Shown here: positions 9,674 to 18,656 of the stretch, in pieces
Position numbering within the stretch: position 1 is the first letter of the stretch
Layout: the number at the start of each line of letters is the position of its first letter
From: CAZFAP01 sp964516325
GTDB lineage: Bacteria > Auribacterota > JABMQX01
Reading direction: 5' to 3'
DNA length: 50,265 nucleotides
Assembly: GCA_964516325.1 (NCBI GenBank)
Contig: CAZFAP010000009.1
Span: 1-50,265 of the forward strand
Translations under genes and position numbers: made by a program
The notes under the pieces: model-generated
Database searches by the model: none
Told to the model about the DNA's origin: nothing
The model's input: only the letters and a program-made list of their open reading frames with translations

Positions 9674-10675
9674 ATGCTAAAAACAAGAACGCGCAGGCTT
9701 ATTGCGGTGTTGAGCCTTGCAGGCATGCTTCAGTCCGCCTTCCTGCTGACGGGATGGGGGGCTGTACCGGTTGAGGTTCAGACCGCCGTCGAGAAGGGGC
9801 TGGACTGCCTGGCGAAAACGCAGTTGCCGGACGGATCGTGGCCCGACTACTACGGGAACAGTCCCGCGGTCGTGGGGCTGGTGGTTCTGTCGTTCATGGC
9901 GCACGGGGAGGAGCCCGGACGCGGCAAATACAAGGACACTCTCGACAGGGCAGTTGACTATATCCTGAAGCACGGGCAGGAAAACGGATTGATCTCCAGG
10001 GCGGGAAGTCAGCCCATGTATGACCACGGTTTCGCCACGCTCGCTCTGGCGGAAGCGTACGGGATGTCCAAGAGAAAGGACCTGGAGCGAGCGCTCTTAT
10101 CGGCGGTGAGATTGATCGAACGCGTCCAGAATCCGCAGGGGGGATGGCGTTACCAGCCGCGACCGGCGGACGCCGACATAACCGTAACCGGCTGCCAGTT
10201 GATGGCCCTTCGGGCAGCGAGGAACGCGGGCGTGATTGTGCGAAGCCCCGTCATCATGAAAGGACTCGACTACATCAAGAGCTGTGCGCAGCCCGACCAC
10301 GGGTTCGCTTATCAACCGGGAGGAGCGTCCGGGAAGGCAAGAACGGGAATCGGAGTCCTTTTGCTGCAATTGCTGGGCGAAAGCGACTCGCCGCTCGTGG
10401 CAAGAGGAGCGGATTATCTTCTTCAGAACCCGCTACGGGCCGGAGAGACGTACTTCTATTACGGACTTTATTATTGCACGCAAGCGATGTTTCAAAAGGG
10501 AGGCGAGCACTGGCAGTTCTGGCGAAAGCACCTGTTAGAGACGGTGCTGCCGATTCAGAGCGCGGACGGGAGCTGGCCCACACGCGGCGGCGAAGCCGGG
10601 CAGGCGTACTGCACGGCCATGGCAATTCTGGCGCTGGAAGTGGAGTGGAAACTCCTGCCAATCTATCAGAGGTAG
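9674..10675 (+). CDS. Secreted prenyltransferase/squalene-cyclase-like repeat protein
   Basis: A 333-residue exported protein. The start at ATG 9674 has GGAG seven bases upstream; the GTG at 9641 would add 11 Arg-rich residues directly after the previous stop. A signal peptide (KTRTRRLIAVLSLAGMLQ..) leads into an alpha/alpha toroid with QW-type motifs: LPDGSWPDYYG, NPQGGWRYQPRPADADITVTG and ADGSWPTRGGEAGQAYCTAM. It is about half the size of a squalene-hopene cyclase, and no catalytic DxDD motif is visible, so it is unlikely to be a cyclase. Similar proteins commonly follow Bat operons in planctomycetes. The fold assignment is good; a binding or scaffold role is inferred. Confidence 0.78.
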   Translation: MLKTRTRRLIAVLSLAGMLQSAFLLTGWGAVPVEVQTAVEKGLDCLAKTQLPDGSWPDYYGNSPAVVGLVVLSFMAHGEEPGRGKYKDTLDRAVDYILKHGQENGLISRAGSQPMYDHGFATLALAEAYGMSKRKDLERALLSAVRLIERVQNPQGGWRYQPRPADADITVTGCQLMALRAARNAGVIVRSPVIMKGLDYIKSCAQPDHGFAYQPGGASGKARTGIGVLLLQLLGESDSPLVARGADYLLQNPLRAGETYFYYGLYYCTQAMFQKGGEHWQFWRKHLLETVLPIQSADGSWPTRGGEAGQAYCTAMAILALEVEWKLLPIYQR

Positions 10676-10714
10676 GAGCCGGATCAAACGCGGGCGAACC
10701 GAGACCGGACCGAG

Positions 10715-12181
10715 ATGAGAGCGATTTGGAAATTTACGTGTTGCATTTCGTGGTTGGCGGTTTGGATTGTCCCGATGCCGGCGGCTCATTGTCAAGAGGA
10801 ACCCCAGCCCCCACCGGGCTTGAAGATCGCCAGTTGGGACGACAGGTCTTACTCGGCAGGATGGTCGCCGGGCGGCTTCCGACCTCTGGTGTCAAGGGAC
10901 AAGAGAGCGAAAGTCGAAGCGGACACGTTGCATCTGAGAAACGGGGATAAGGTATCGGGCGCGATCGAGACGATTTCCGATGGCTTCGTTTCCCTTCGCT
11001 CGGAACTACTTTCGGAGCCGCTGAGGTTTCCGCTCAAGAACATTGCGAGAATTCTGTTCAAGGACAAGGAACAGAACACGCCAGCCGCAGAGGCAAGCGC
11101 GATCTTCGTCAACGGGGACAGCCTGAGCATTGGCGTGAGAGCGTACGACGGAATGGAACTCGTCGCTCAGGCCCCTTTCTCCGAGGAAATTCGCATCGGA
11201 AAGCAACATCTTGCGGGAGTGATGTTTCATCGGCCGCCGAGGGTCATCTACGAGGCCGACTTTTCAACGGGCGACGCATGCGGCTTCCGAAGCCTCGCGC
11301 GCGAATGGAGCGTCAGGGACGGGAAATTCGGCCCCCTGGTGGAAGAGACCTCCGACAGCAGCGCGTACCTGCCATTGAAGCAAGAAGGACATCTGAGATA
11401 CGAATGGGAGGTGAGCACAGGCGGTGAAGTTATCGCGCACGCTGGCTTCTTCTTTTTCGCCGACAGGCCGGATTACGGTACCCCCGGAGATGCATATTTT
11501 GTGATCGTCTCTGCCCGATGCGTCATCCTCTACCGGACGATTCAGAACAACACTCAACACGTTACTTCCTTCGACCTGCCCTCAAAGAAAGTCGTAATGA
11601 AGTTCGAGGCGGATTACGATTCCAGGAAAGGCACAATCCAAATCAACGTTGATGGACAGGAAGCGATAGCGGGCGTCTTCTGGCCGCCGGTCCTCCGGGG
11701 AAATTACATCATGGTAACGGGAATGGGAAAAGACCGTTTCAGCAGAGTTGCGGTCAGGCAGGTCGCAGACCCAGTATCTCCGGACACCGTCGAAGAGGAG
11801 AAGGGAAAAGATAACGTGGTGCTCGCCAGCGGCGACCGGTTGTCAGGGAAGATTACTCTCGTCGCCGACGGTAGGCTTCGGTTGGAAACGGGTTATATTT
11901 CGGAACCGCTTGAAGTGCCTCTCGGTGATGTTTCCTCCATGAAATTTGGAGAAACGACGGCGACAGAGAAAGAGAACCTCCCGACGATTTTCCTGCGAAA
12001 CGGCGACCGGTTGAGCGCAGAAGTGGTAAGCCTCCGCGAAGGTTGTTTTGACGTAACGAGTTCTTTCCTGGGGTGCGTGAAGATTAACGTGAACGATGCG
12101 ACTTCGGTTGTTTTCCCTGCGGAAGTTGGAGAGTTCGAGCTTGGAAAGACATTTGGCAGCCGAAGTTCTTTCCACGATTGA
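10715..12181 (+). CDS. Secreted NGD-repeat / concanavalin-like protein, paralog 1
   Basis: A 488-residue protein with a signal peptide (IWKFTCCISWLAVWIVPMPAAHC). The order is two short beta repeats, a concanavalin-like (LamG/DUF1080-type) beta-sandwich, and two more repeats. The repeats are about 45 residues each and read as hydrophobic-x-NGD-xLSG ... PL ... I/V-F: LRNGDKVSGAIETI, FVNGDSLSIGVRAY, LASGDRLSGKITLV and FLRNGDRLSAEVVSL. The sandwich starts at VIYEADFSTGDACGF. The gene lies 39 bases after the toroid gene and heads a run of three paralogs. I do not recognise a named family. The repeats look like small SH3/LSm-like barrels, by pattern only. A surface or periplasmic binding role is plausible. 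Confidence 0.72.
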   Translation: MRAIWKFTCCISWLAVWIVPMPAAHCQEEPQPPPGLKIASWDDRSYSAGWSPGGFRPLVSRDKRAKVEADTLHLRNGDKVSGAIETISDGFVSLRSELLSEPLRFPLKNIARILFKDKEQNTPAAEASAIFVNGDSLSIGVRAYDGMELVAQAPFSEEIRIGKQHLAGVMFHRPPRVIYEADFSTGDACGFRSLAREWSVRDGKFGPLVEETSDSSAYLPLKQEGHLRYEWEVSTGGEVIAHAGFFFFADRPDYGTPGDAYFVIVSARCVILYRTIQNNTQHVTSFDLPSKKVVMKFEADYDSRKGTIQINVDGQEAIAGVFWPPVLRGNYIMVTGMGKDRFSRVAVRQVADPVSPDTVEEEKGKDNVVLASGDRLSGKITLVADGRLRLETGYISEPLEVPLGDVSSMKFGETTATEKENLPTIFLRNGDRLSAEVVSLREGCFDVTSSFLGCVKINVNDATSVVFPAEVGEFELGKTFGSRSSFHD

Positions 12182-12221
12182 CGGCCGGCGCGTGCACGGA
12201 AATTCCCGGCGGAAATTGACC

Positions 12222-13643
12222 ATGTCTGGACGGCTCACTGTTCTCGCAATCGTTTGGCGGTCGGTAGGCAAAGCCCCAAGTTTGGCAGGCGGCGTGGGTC
12301 TGTTATTTGGGCTGTGCGTGCCATGGCTTGCGTACGCGCCGATCTCGCCACGGGCGCAGGCGTGGCAAGTCCAACCCGAAGAATGGATGCACACCGTTTC
12401 AGGGAGTTTTAAGGAATTTCCTCTCGATGATGAGAAGGAGAACGATACGGTAGTGCTCAAGAACGGTGACTCTCTTTCCGGGAGCGTCGTTGCCCTGGAA
12501 GGAAACACGCTTCGTTTCTTTTTGGAGATGGCAGAGAGGGAGATCAGGGCGCCCGTCTCCAGCCTGAGCCGGGCGGAGCTGAAGAAGAGGGCAATCGCGG
12601 AGAAGCCTGGGAGCGACGAGATTGGATTGGTTGATGGCGGGCGATTCCGCGCGTCGGTACAGAGCATGGACGGAAAGAACCTATTCTTCCGCACCGTGTG
12701 CGCATCGCACCCAACGGACAGGGTTCTGGCGATGGATAAGGTTTCATCCATCGCGTTGGACTCCCAACCGCTTGTGCTCCTCGATGCAGGGTTTGATGAT
12801 AACTCAACGGCGCCTTTCATCGAGAATGAGGGCGAGTGGGTGGTTTATAGAAGGCAGCTCTTGCAGAGCGACCCCGGCTTGCACGGGGCGAGCGCCCACA
12901 CGCGGGTGCAACAGCGAGGCCGGCTGCGATACTCCTGGACGCTTCTCATGTCGGACTGGGGAAGCGCCGGTGTTTATTTTCTCGCATCGGCTTCGACCAC
13001 GACCGCGAAGGGGACCTCGTATCGCCTGCAACTTGAGCACAACCGCCTTGCTGTTTTCAAAACGACCGAGCACGGAGAGACCATCAATTTCTCGCGGTCG
13101 GTCGCGAGAGCAACGGGCAAAATTGCCTTCAAGGTGGAATATGACTGTGAGACCGGTCGGATGCGGATATGGTCGGACGGCCAGCAGGTTGCCAACCTCA
13201 GGGACAAGTCACCCATCACCTGGGGCGAGTACTTGATTCTTCGAGCCGATGGACGGGCTGCGTTTGACGATTTGAGGATTGAGCAATTCGGCGGAGACAT
13301 CGAGTGGCCGGCAGGAGAAGAGGGAAAAGATGTCGTGATTCTGCGGAATGCAGACAGGATCGGCGGATCGGTGAAGCAAGTCTCAGATGCGGAGGTTGTG
13401 CTCATGAGAGAAGGTCAAGAGGGCGAGGTGAAGATGGATCGCTCGAAGGTCCTGCGGATCGTGTTTGAGCGGCGGGCGAGGCCGGCGGCGACCAATGGGT
13501 CGGGCGTTGTCTTTTGGAACGAGGATATGCTGACCGGCAGAATCGTATCTCTGGCGGACGGGGTTTTGGCGATGGAGAACGGAGTGGTTGGCGAACTCCG
13601 ATTTGATCTGGGCGTCGTGAAGGCGATCATGTTCGAGGAGTAA
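12222..13643 (+). CDS. Secreted NGD-repeat / concanavalin-like protein, paralog 2
   Basis: A 473-residue paralog of the preceding protein with the same 2+1+2 architecture. I chose ATG 12222 because the chain then opens with a short N-region and a hydrophobic stretch (AGGVGLLFGLCVPWLAY). An in-frame ATG at 12096 would overlap the previous gene by 86 bases. NGD-type repeats: VLKNGDSLSGSVVAL, LVDGGRFRASVQSM, then after the sandwich ILRNADRIGGSVKQV and FWNEDMLTGRIVSL. The concanavalin-like domain starts near VLLDAGFDDNST and ends with GEYLILRADGRAAFDDLRI, nearly identical to the corresponding stretch of paralog 3. The NGD triad is eroded in three of the four repeats, so this copy has diverged. 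It ends 7 bases before the next gene. Confidence 0.72.
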   Translation: MSGRLTVLAIVWRSVGKAPSLAGGVGLLFGLCVPWLAYAPISPRAQAWQVQPEEWMHTVSGSFKEFPLDDEKENDTVVLKNGDSLSGSVVALEGNTLRFFLEMAEREIRAPVSSLSRAELKKRAIAEKPGSDEIGLVDGGRFRASVQSMDGKNLFFRTVCASHPTDRVLAMDKVSSIALDSQPLVLLDAGFDDNSTAPFIENEGEWVVYRRQLLQSDPGLHGASAHTRVQQRGRLRYSWTLLMSDWGSAGVYFLASASTTTAKGTSYRLQLEHNRLAVFKTTEHGETINFSRSVARATGKIAFKVEYDCETGRMRIWSDGQQVANLRDKSPITWGEYLILRADGRAAFDDLRIEQFGGDIEWPAGEEGKDVVILRNADRIGGSVKQVSDAEVVLMREGQEGEVKMDRSKVLRIVFERRARPAATNGSGVVFWNEDMLTGRIVSLADGVLAMENGVVGELRFDLGVVKAIMFEE

Positions 13644-13650
13644 AGCGGAA

Positions 13651-15009
13651 ATGAGTGGAGGCAGAGTCGTCAAACTTTTCTGTTTGGTCACGTGCAGCTT
13701 TGCGGCGCTCTGGCTCTTAGTGGGGGAAGCTGAGGCCCAACCGGGGATCGCCGGAAAAAGGGTTGTCGAACGAGTGACGAAGGGCGACGCGGTCCTCGAG
13801 GACTTTGTGAGATTCACGAATGGCGACCTTCTCACCGGAGACATCGCGGAAATTGTGGACGGGGTGGTCGCGATGAAACCGCTCGTCGCCGAACGAGAGT
13901 TGAGGATTCCGATCGGCGCCTTGAAGGAAGCGGTTTTCCGGGAGGGCGAAGAGGAAGCCTCGTTCGCGGGCGACCAGGTTCTGCTCGTGAACGGCGAATC
14001 ACTCACCGCCAGGATAGAGGAGATGACGGAAGGCACGATCATCCTTTTGCTGCCGTCCGGACGGAGAATCAAGCTGGATGCGAACAACGTGTCGTCTGTG
14101 AGCTTTCACAAGGGGGAGGAGATTCTCGCGGAAGAGAATTTTGATTCCGGATTGCCTGAGAAAATGCGATTCGGGGGCAGTCGCTGGCGGACGCAGCGAG
14201 GCTGGCTCATTCAGTCCGATTCGCGAGCGACGGAGTGTTTCGGCAGTCTGCCGCTCACGCAGCGAGGCGACCTGATGTACGAGTGGACGGCGAACACGAC
14301 GACAGGGGGGAGCACGGGAATCTATTTCATGGCGAGCGATCCGGAACTCTGGCAGACGAGGGCGTATTTTGTGAGGGTGCTCAGGAAATACGTTTACGTC
14401 TATTACTGCATGAACGGAGAGGAGGTCTATTGCGGCAGCTACAAGGTTTCGCTCTACAAGAGCAAGAATGAGGTGCGGTTGAGATGCAATGCGGACGACG
14501 GTCTCATCGAGCTTCAGATAGATGGCGAAGAAGTGGGGCGGTGGAAGTCCGCCAACCCCATTAAAACAGGTAAGTACGTGATACTCCGAGCGGACGGAAG
14601 AGGCGTTTTCGACAACTTGAGAGTCGTCCGGAGAGAAGGAGCCCCAAAGCCGGAGCCGCCCGGTGAAAAGGAGGACTCGGATGTCTTGACGCTGGTGAAC
14701 GGCGACAGGATTCTGGCGAAGGTGACAGGAATCACGGAGAAATCAGTTTCGTTTACTGGACACGGGAATGGGTCGGGGAAAGAGATAGAAAGAGAACGGC
14801 TGCTCTCCGTCGGCTTCAAGAGGGAATTGAAATCGTTGCCGCGAGGAATGGGCGGGACGGTCGTGCTCGTTACTCACAGAGACGAGAGGATTTCTGGTAA
14901 ACTATTATCCGTGGACGAACAGGTCGCAAGAATGGCGTCCGACATAGCAGGCGAGGTCGAGATCAGAAGAAAAGACATGAAGAAAATCATTTTCAGGGAA
15001 TTCCCGTGA
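13651..15009 (+). CDS. Secreted NGD-repeat / concanavalin-like protein, paralog 3
   Basis: A 452-residue protein, third of the tandem series, with a clear signal peptide (KLFCLVTCSFAALWLLVGEAEAQ). Repeats: FTNGDLLTGDIAEI, LVNGESLTARIEEM, then the sandwich (ILAEENFDSGLPEKMRFGG to YVILRADGRGVFDNLRVV), then LVNGDRILAKVTGI and VTHRDERISGKLLSV. The sandwich is like the DUF1080/LamG fold that binds glycans in other proteins. No catalytic residues can be assigned by eye. Its stop overlaps the GTG start of rnr (GTGA), so the last gene of this cluster is translationally coupled to RNase R. The function is unknown. Confidence 0.74.
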   Translation: MSGGRVVKLFCLVTCSFAALWLLVGEAEAQPGIAGKRVVERVTKGDAVLEDFVRFTNGDLLTGDIAEIVDGVVAMKPLVAERELRIPIGALKEAVFREGEEEASFAGDQVLLVNGESLTARIEEMTEGTIILLLPSGRRIKLDANNVSSVSFHKGEEILAEENFDSGLPEKMRFGGSRWRTQRGWLIQSDSRATECFGSLPLTQRGDLMYEWTANTTTGGSTGIYFMASDPELWQTRAYFVRVLRKYVYVYYCMNGEEVYCGSYKVSLYKSKNEVRLRCNADDGLIELQIDGEEVGRWKSANPIKTGKYVILRADGRGVFDNLRVVRREGAPKPEPPGEKEDSDVLTLVNGDRILAKVTGITEKSVSFTGHGNGSGKEIERERLLSVGFKRELKSLPRGMGGTVVLVTHRDERISGKLLSVDEQVARMASDIAGEVEIRRKDMKKIIFREFP

Positions 15010-17108
15010 AAGAGCGAATTGTCGAGCTTCTGTCGTCGCACGATTACGTGCCGATGACCCGAAACGGCATCGCCGGCGCCCTTTCTCTGAATAAGCGAGA
15101 ACGGCTGGAGCTGCGAAGAGCGCTGAAGGAGTTGCTCGCGGAACGAAAGGTCGTCCGGATTGACCGGCGCAGGTATGCCCTCCCGGCGCCGATGAGCCTG
15201 ATAGCCGGGGTCTTGAGAGGACATCCGAGAGGGTTCGGTTTTGTCATCCCCGAAGATAGAACGGTCGAGGACATATATATCCACAGGGAAAACATGTCCA
15301 CGGCGCTCGACGGCGATAAGGTACTGGTGCGATTGTTTCCAACACGGAGAAAGACTCGAGGAGAGAAAGCGGGACTGGAAGGGGAGATTGTTCGAGTAGT
15401 TGAGCGAAGCTCTGAGGAAATCGTCGGGGACCTGAGAAGAAGCGGACATTTCCATTACGTGATGCCGCAGAACCGCGGAATCTTTCAGGACATATACATA
15501 AGCGAAGAGAACCTCAAAGGGGCGAAAATCGGCGACCGGGTCGTCGTGAGAATCATCGAGTGGGAGTCCAAGCACCTCAATCCCGAGGGCGCCATTGTAA
15601 GAATCTTAGGAGATAGCGAGGATTGGCGGACGGACCTCAGCTCCGTGATCGTCCGGTACGGCTACCGTCGGACGTTCACGCAGGCGGCGAATGCGGAAGG
15701 TGCCGAGGTTCCCGACGAGATCAGCGAAGCGCAACTGAAGGCGAGGAGGGATTTTCGGGGCAAAGAGATTTTCACGATAGACCCGGAGGACGCCAAGGAC
15801 TTCGACGACGCGATTTCGCTGGATAAGGAAGACGGAGGGTGGCTGCTTGGTGTGCATATCGCAGACGTGGCTCATTACGTGAAGGACGGCTCCGAGCTGG
15901 ACCGGGAGGCTCGCGAACGAGGGAACAGCGTCTATCTCCTCGACGATTTTGTCCCGATGCTGCCCAAGAGGTTGTCCAGCGACCTGTGCAGCCTGAAAGA
16001 AGGATGCGACCGGCTGACGAAATCGGTGCTCATGTCGTTCAGCAAGAACGGCGTTCTGAAGAGCTATGAGATTGCCGATTCCGTCATCAACTGCAAAAAG
16101 CGTTTCAGTTTCAAGGAAGTCAATCAGATTCTCGCGGGCGAGAAGGAATCGCCTCACAAGGAAGCGCTCCAAGAGATGGCGAAGCTCTCCCGGCTCTTTC
16201 GGAAGAGGAGGATCGAGAGGGGGGCGATTGTCTTCGACATGCCGGAGGCGAAGATATTGTTTGACGAGGACAGAAATATCGCTGGCCTGGAAGCCGTCCG
16301 GCAGGGGGCTTCGGAAAGCCTGATTGAGGAGTTCATGCTGGCGGCGAACGAGACCGTCGCAAGACACCTGCGAAGCCGCAAGATGCCGACGATATACCGC
16401 ATCCACGACGAGCCGGAAAGCGAGAAGATGGATGATTTCTGCCGGATTACCCGATCGTTCGGCTATTCCATCGGGAAATCTCCGTCGAGGGATGACGTGA
16501 ATCGCATCGTGTCGGAGGCGGAAGGGAAGCCGGAATCGTATTTGATCAACCTGGCGTTCCTTCGCTCTTTGAAAATGGCGGAATACTCCGTGAAGAACAA
16601 GGGGCACTATGGGCTTGCTTCCAAGCATTACCTGCATTTTACCTCGCCCATTCGCCGGTATCCCGACCTGGTGGTCCACCGCTGCGTGGACTTACTGAAT
16701 CGCGGTGCGAGAGTAGAGGACTTCCCCGATAAGGAGAATCTCGCGGAGACAGCCGCTGACTGTTCCGAAACGGAGCGACGAGCTGACGCCGCAGAAAGAG
16801 AAATTGTGCAGGCGGCGACCCTGCGGTATCTTCAATGGTTGTACCGGCGAAAACCGGGGCGGGTCTTTCAGGGCGTCGTTACGGACATTTCGCGGTATGA
16901 GATTACGGTTTTCCTGCCGGATTTTCTTATTGAAGGAAACATCCGGCTGAAGTCCCTGGTCGGCGACTTCTATAGATATGACCGCGAGCTGCGAAGGTTG
17001 ACGGGCATGCGGACGCGGAGGACGTTCCGTCAGGGACAGCACGTCAAAGTGAAGCTTCGGGCGATTGACGTGGTCCGCCGGGAGCTTGAGCTTGAATTTA
17101 TCGGATGA
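15006..17108 (+). CDS. rnr: Ribonuclease R (RNB-family 3'-5' exoribonuclease)
   Basis: A 700-residue processive 3'-5' exoribonuclease that degrades structured RNA in the cytoplasm. Domains in order: an N-terminal winged helix (about 1-60, KERIVELLSSHDYVPMTRN), cold-shock domains (about 65-230, GHPRGFGFVIPEDRTVEDIYI), the RNB catalytic domain (about 245-580) and a C-terminal S1 domain (from about 615). The catalytic aspartates are visible in FTIDPEDAKDFDDAISL (D259, D265, D267, D268). The partner motif HYGLASKHYLHFTSPIRRYPD, typical of RNase R/II, lies near 535-555. The protein is shorter than the E. coli enzyme and lacks its long Lys-rich C-terminal tail. The GTG start overlaps the preceding stop by 4 bases. 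proA follows after 46 bases. Confidence 0.95.
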   Translation: MKERIVELLSSHDYVPMTRNGIAGALSLNKRERLELRRALKELLAERKVVRIDRRRYALPAPMSLIAGVLRGHPRGFGFVIPEDRTVEDIYIHRENMSTALDGDKVLVRLFPTRRKTRGEKAGLEGEIVRVVERSSEEIVGDLRRSGHFHYVMPQNRGIFQDIYISEENLKGAKIGDRVVVRIIEWESKHLNPEGAIVRILGDSEDWRTDLSSVIVRYGYRRTFTQAANAEGAEVPDEISEAQLKARRDFRGKEIFTIDPEDAKDFDDAISLDKEDGGWLLGVHIADVAHYVKDGSELDREARERGNSVYLLDDFVPMLPKRLSSDLCSLKEGCDRLTKSVLMSFSKNGVLKSYEIADSVINCKKRFSFKEVNQILAGEKESPHKEALQEMAKLSRLFRKRRIERGAIVFDMPEAKILFDEDRNIAGLEAVRQGASESLIEEFMLAANETVARHLRSRKMPTIYRIHDEPESEKMDDFCRITRSFGYSIGKSPSRDDVNRIVSEAEGKPESYLINLAFLRSLKMAEYSVKNKGHYGLASKHYLHFTSPIRRYPDLVVHRCVDLLNRGARVEDFPDKENLAETAADCSETERRADAAEREIVQAATLRYLQWLYRRKPGRVFQGVVTDISRYEITVFLPDFLIEGNIRLKSLVGDFYRYDRELRRLTGMRTRRTFRQGQHVKVKLRAIDVVRRELELEFIG

Positions 17109-17154
17109 GTTGCCCGGATTGCATGGCTCGCATAGCGGGAGGAGAGACGAGGGC

Positions 17155-18411
17155 ATGAAAGAGTTTCCTGAACTGATTGAAAAGGCAAGAAGAGCAAAAG
17201 AAGCTTCGAGGAAGGTCGCGGTTCTTTCGACCGGGGCCAAGGACAAAGCCCTGGATGCTGTCGCGCGAATTCTCGAGGAGAACAAGGCGAGCGTTTTCGC
17301 CGAGAATCGAAAGGACGTCGCCGCCGCCAGAGAGGCGGGGATGAAAGAATCCCTCGTGGATAGGCTGGAGCTGAACGAGAAGAAGATGAGAGGCATCGTC
17401 GAGGGGCTGCTGGCGGTGAGGGACTTGCCGGACCCTGTGGGAAGCAGCGACGCGGGATGGACAAGACCAAATGGCCTGCAAATCACGCGGGTGCGCGTTC
17501 CATTCGGTCTCATCGGAATCATCTACGAATCGCGCCCGAACGTAACCGTGGACACTTTCGCACTGGCGTTGAAAAGCGGGAATGCGATTCTTCTGAGAGG
17601 CAGCCGAGGCGCCATCAACACGAACAAGGAACTCGTCCGCCTGATTAAGGCAGGACTGGAAGGAACGGAGGTTCCCCCTGACGCAGTCGCCCTGGTGGAG
17701 TCCCCGGATAGGGAAGTCGTGGACGCGATGCTCAAACTCAAGCAATGCATTGACCTCGTGATACCGAGGGGCGGCCAGGCGCTGATTGATATGGTCGTCG
17801 AGAAAACGACCATCCCGGTAATCGAAACCGGAGTGGGCAACTGCCACGTCTTCGTGGACGCCTCCGCCGACCTCGAAGCTGCGAAACGGATTGTGATTAA
17901 CGCGAAGTGCCAGAGGCCGGGGGTCTGCAACGCCATGGAAACCCTGCTGGTTCACAAGCACCTTGCCGAAACCTTCCTCCGCGAAATGATTCGTCTCCTG
18001 CAGGAAAGAGGAGTCGAAATCCGCGGCTGCGAAAAGACAAGGGCTGTGGCGACGGGAGTCAAAGAGGCGACCGAAGAAGATTGGGCGACGGAATATCTCG
18101 ATTTGATTCTGGCAGTCAGGGTGGTTGAAGACGTCGGCGAAGCTATCTCCCATATCACGAAATACGGTTCCCGCCACTCCGAGGCAATTCTCTCCAACGA
18201 TTATCGGAACATCTGCCGGTTCACGTCGGAGGTGGATGCGGCGGCGGTTTATATAAACGCTTCGACCCGATTCACCGACGGCGGGGAATTCGGCTTTGGA
18301 GCCGAGATGGGCATTAGCACCCAGAAGCTCCACGTCCGCGGGCCAGTGGGGCTGAGGGAGCTGACAACATCGAAGTACGTGGTTCGCGGCGAAGGCCAAA
18401 TAAGAGAGTGA
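17155..18411 (+). CDS. proA: Gamma-glutamyl phosphate reductase
   Basis: A 418-residue enzyme of the second step of proline synthesis: NADPH-dependent reduction of gamma-glutamyl phosphate to glutamate-5-semialdehyde. The length matches the family. The start at ATG 17155 has a GGGAGGAGAG site upstream; an in-frame ATG at 17065 would overlap the end of rnr. Family motifs include VRVPFGLIGIIYESRPNVTV, LRGSRGAINTN, and the catalytic cysteine region KCQRPGVCNAMETLLVH (Cys at about residue 258). The C-terminus carries INASTRFTDGGEFGFGAEMG. The partner genes proB and proC lie downstream, separated from proA by a large zinc-ribbon gene. Confidence 0.96.
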   Translation: MKEFPELIEKARRAKEASRKVAVLSTGAKDKALDAVARILEENKASVFAENRKDVAAAREAGMKESLVDRLELNEKKMRGIVEGLLAVRDLPDPVGSSDAGWTRPNGLQITRVRVPFGLIGIIYESRPNVTVDTFALALKSGNAILLRGSRGAINTNKELVRLIKAGLEGTEVPPDAVALVESPDREVVDAMLKLKQCIDLVIPRGGQALIDMVVEKTTIPVIETGVGNCHVFVDASADLEAAKRIVINAKCQRPGVCNAMETLLVHKHLAETFLREMIRLLQERGVEIRGCEKTRAVATGVKEATEEDWATEYLDLILAVRVVEDVGEAISHITKYGSRHSEAILSNDYRNICRFTSEVDAAAVYINASTRFTDGGEFGFGAEMGISTQKLHVRGPVGLRELTTSKYVVRGEGQIRE

Positions 18412-18514
18412 GCGAAGGATGGCGGGCGCGACGCGTGAATCCGGGACCCCGGCTGGGTGGAGACGGGGCGGCATTCGCCGAATGGGGTGCCGTGGTGCTC
18501 TTCGGTAGTAAAGC

Positions 18515-18543
18515 TTCCGGGGCACGGCGTGACCTGATATACT
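18515..18543 (+). promoter_or_regulatory. Extended -10 promoter in the proA/zinc-ribbon gap
   Basis: TATACT at 18538-18543 is preceded by TGA (TGN extended -10). Exactly 17 bases upstream is TTCCGG (18515-18520). The arrangement, including the TTCCGR element at the -35 position, mirrors the promoter at 264-292. It would start a transcript near 18550, ahead of the ATG at 18657, and would let the zinc-ribbon/proB/proC genes be expressed independently of proA. The 245-base gap (18412-18656) holds no gene that I can see. Confidence 0.45.
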
Positions 18544-18656
18544 GCGGTTAGGCTGGCCCGGCGCGGATAGCGTGTGTGTTCCCCCTGGCGAGCACTCGCG
18601 GCGCGGCGCCAGGGGCCGGTTCGCAAGTTCCAACCATCAACCCAAGGAGACGGACG

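Noticed and set aside
9674..10675. Functional squalene-hopene cyclase
   Set aside because: The protein is about half the required length, is exported, and has no DxDD motif.
18412..18656. Riboswitch or attenuator for proline genes
   Set aside because: No recognisable riboswitch core and no leader peptide rich in proline codons; only a promoter is supported.
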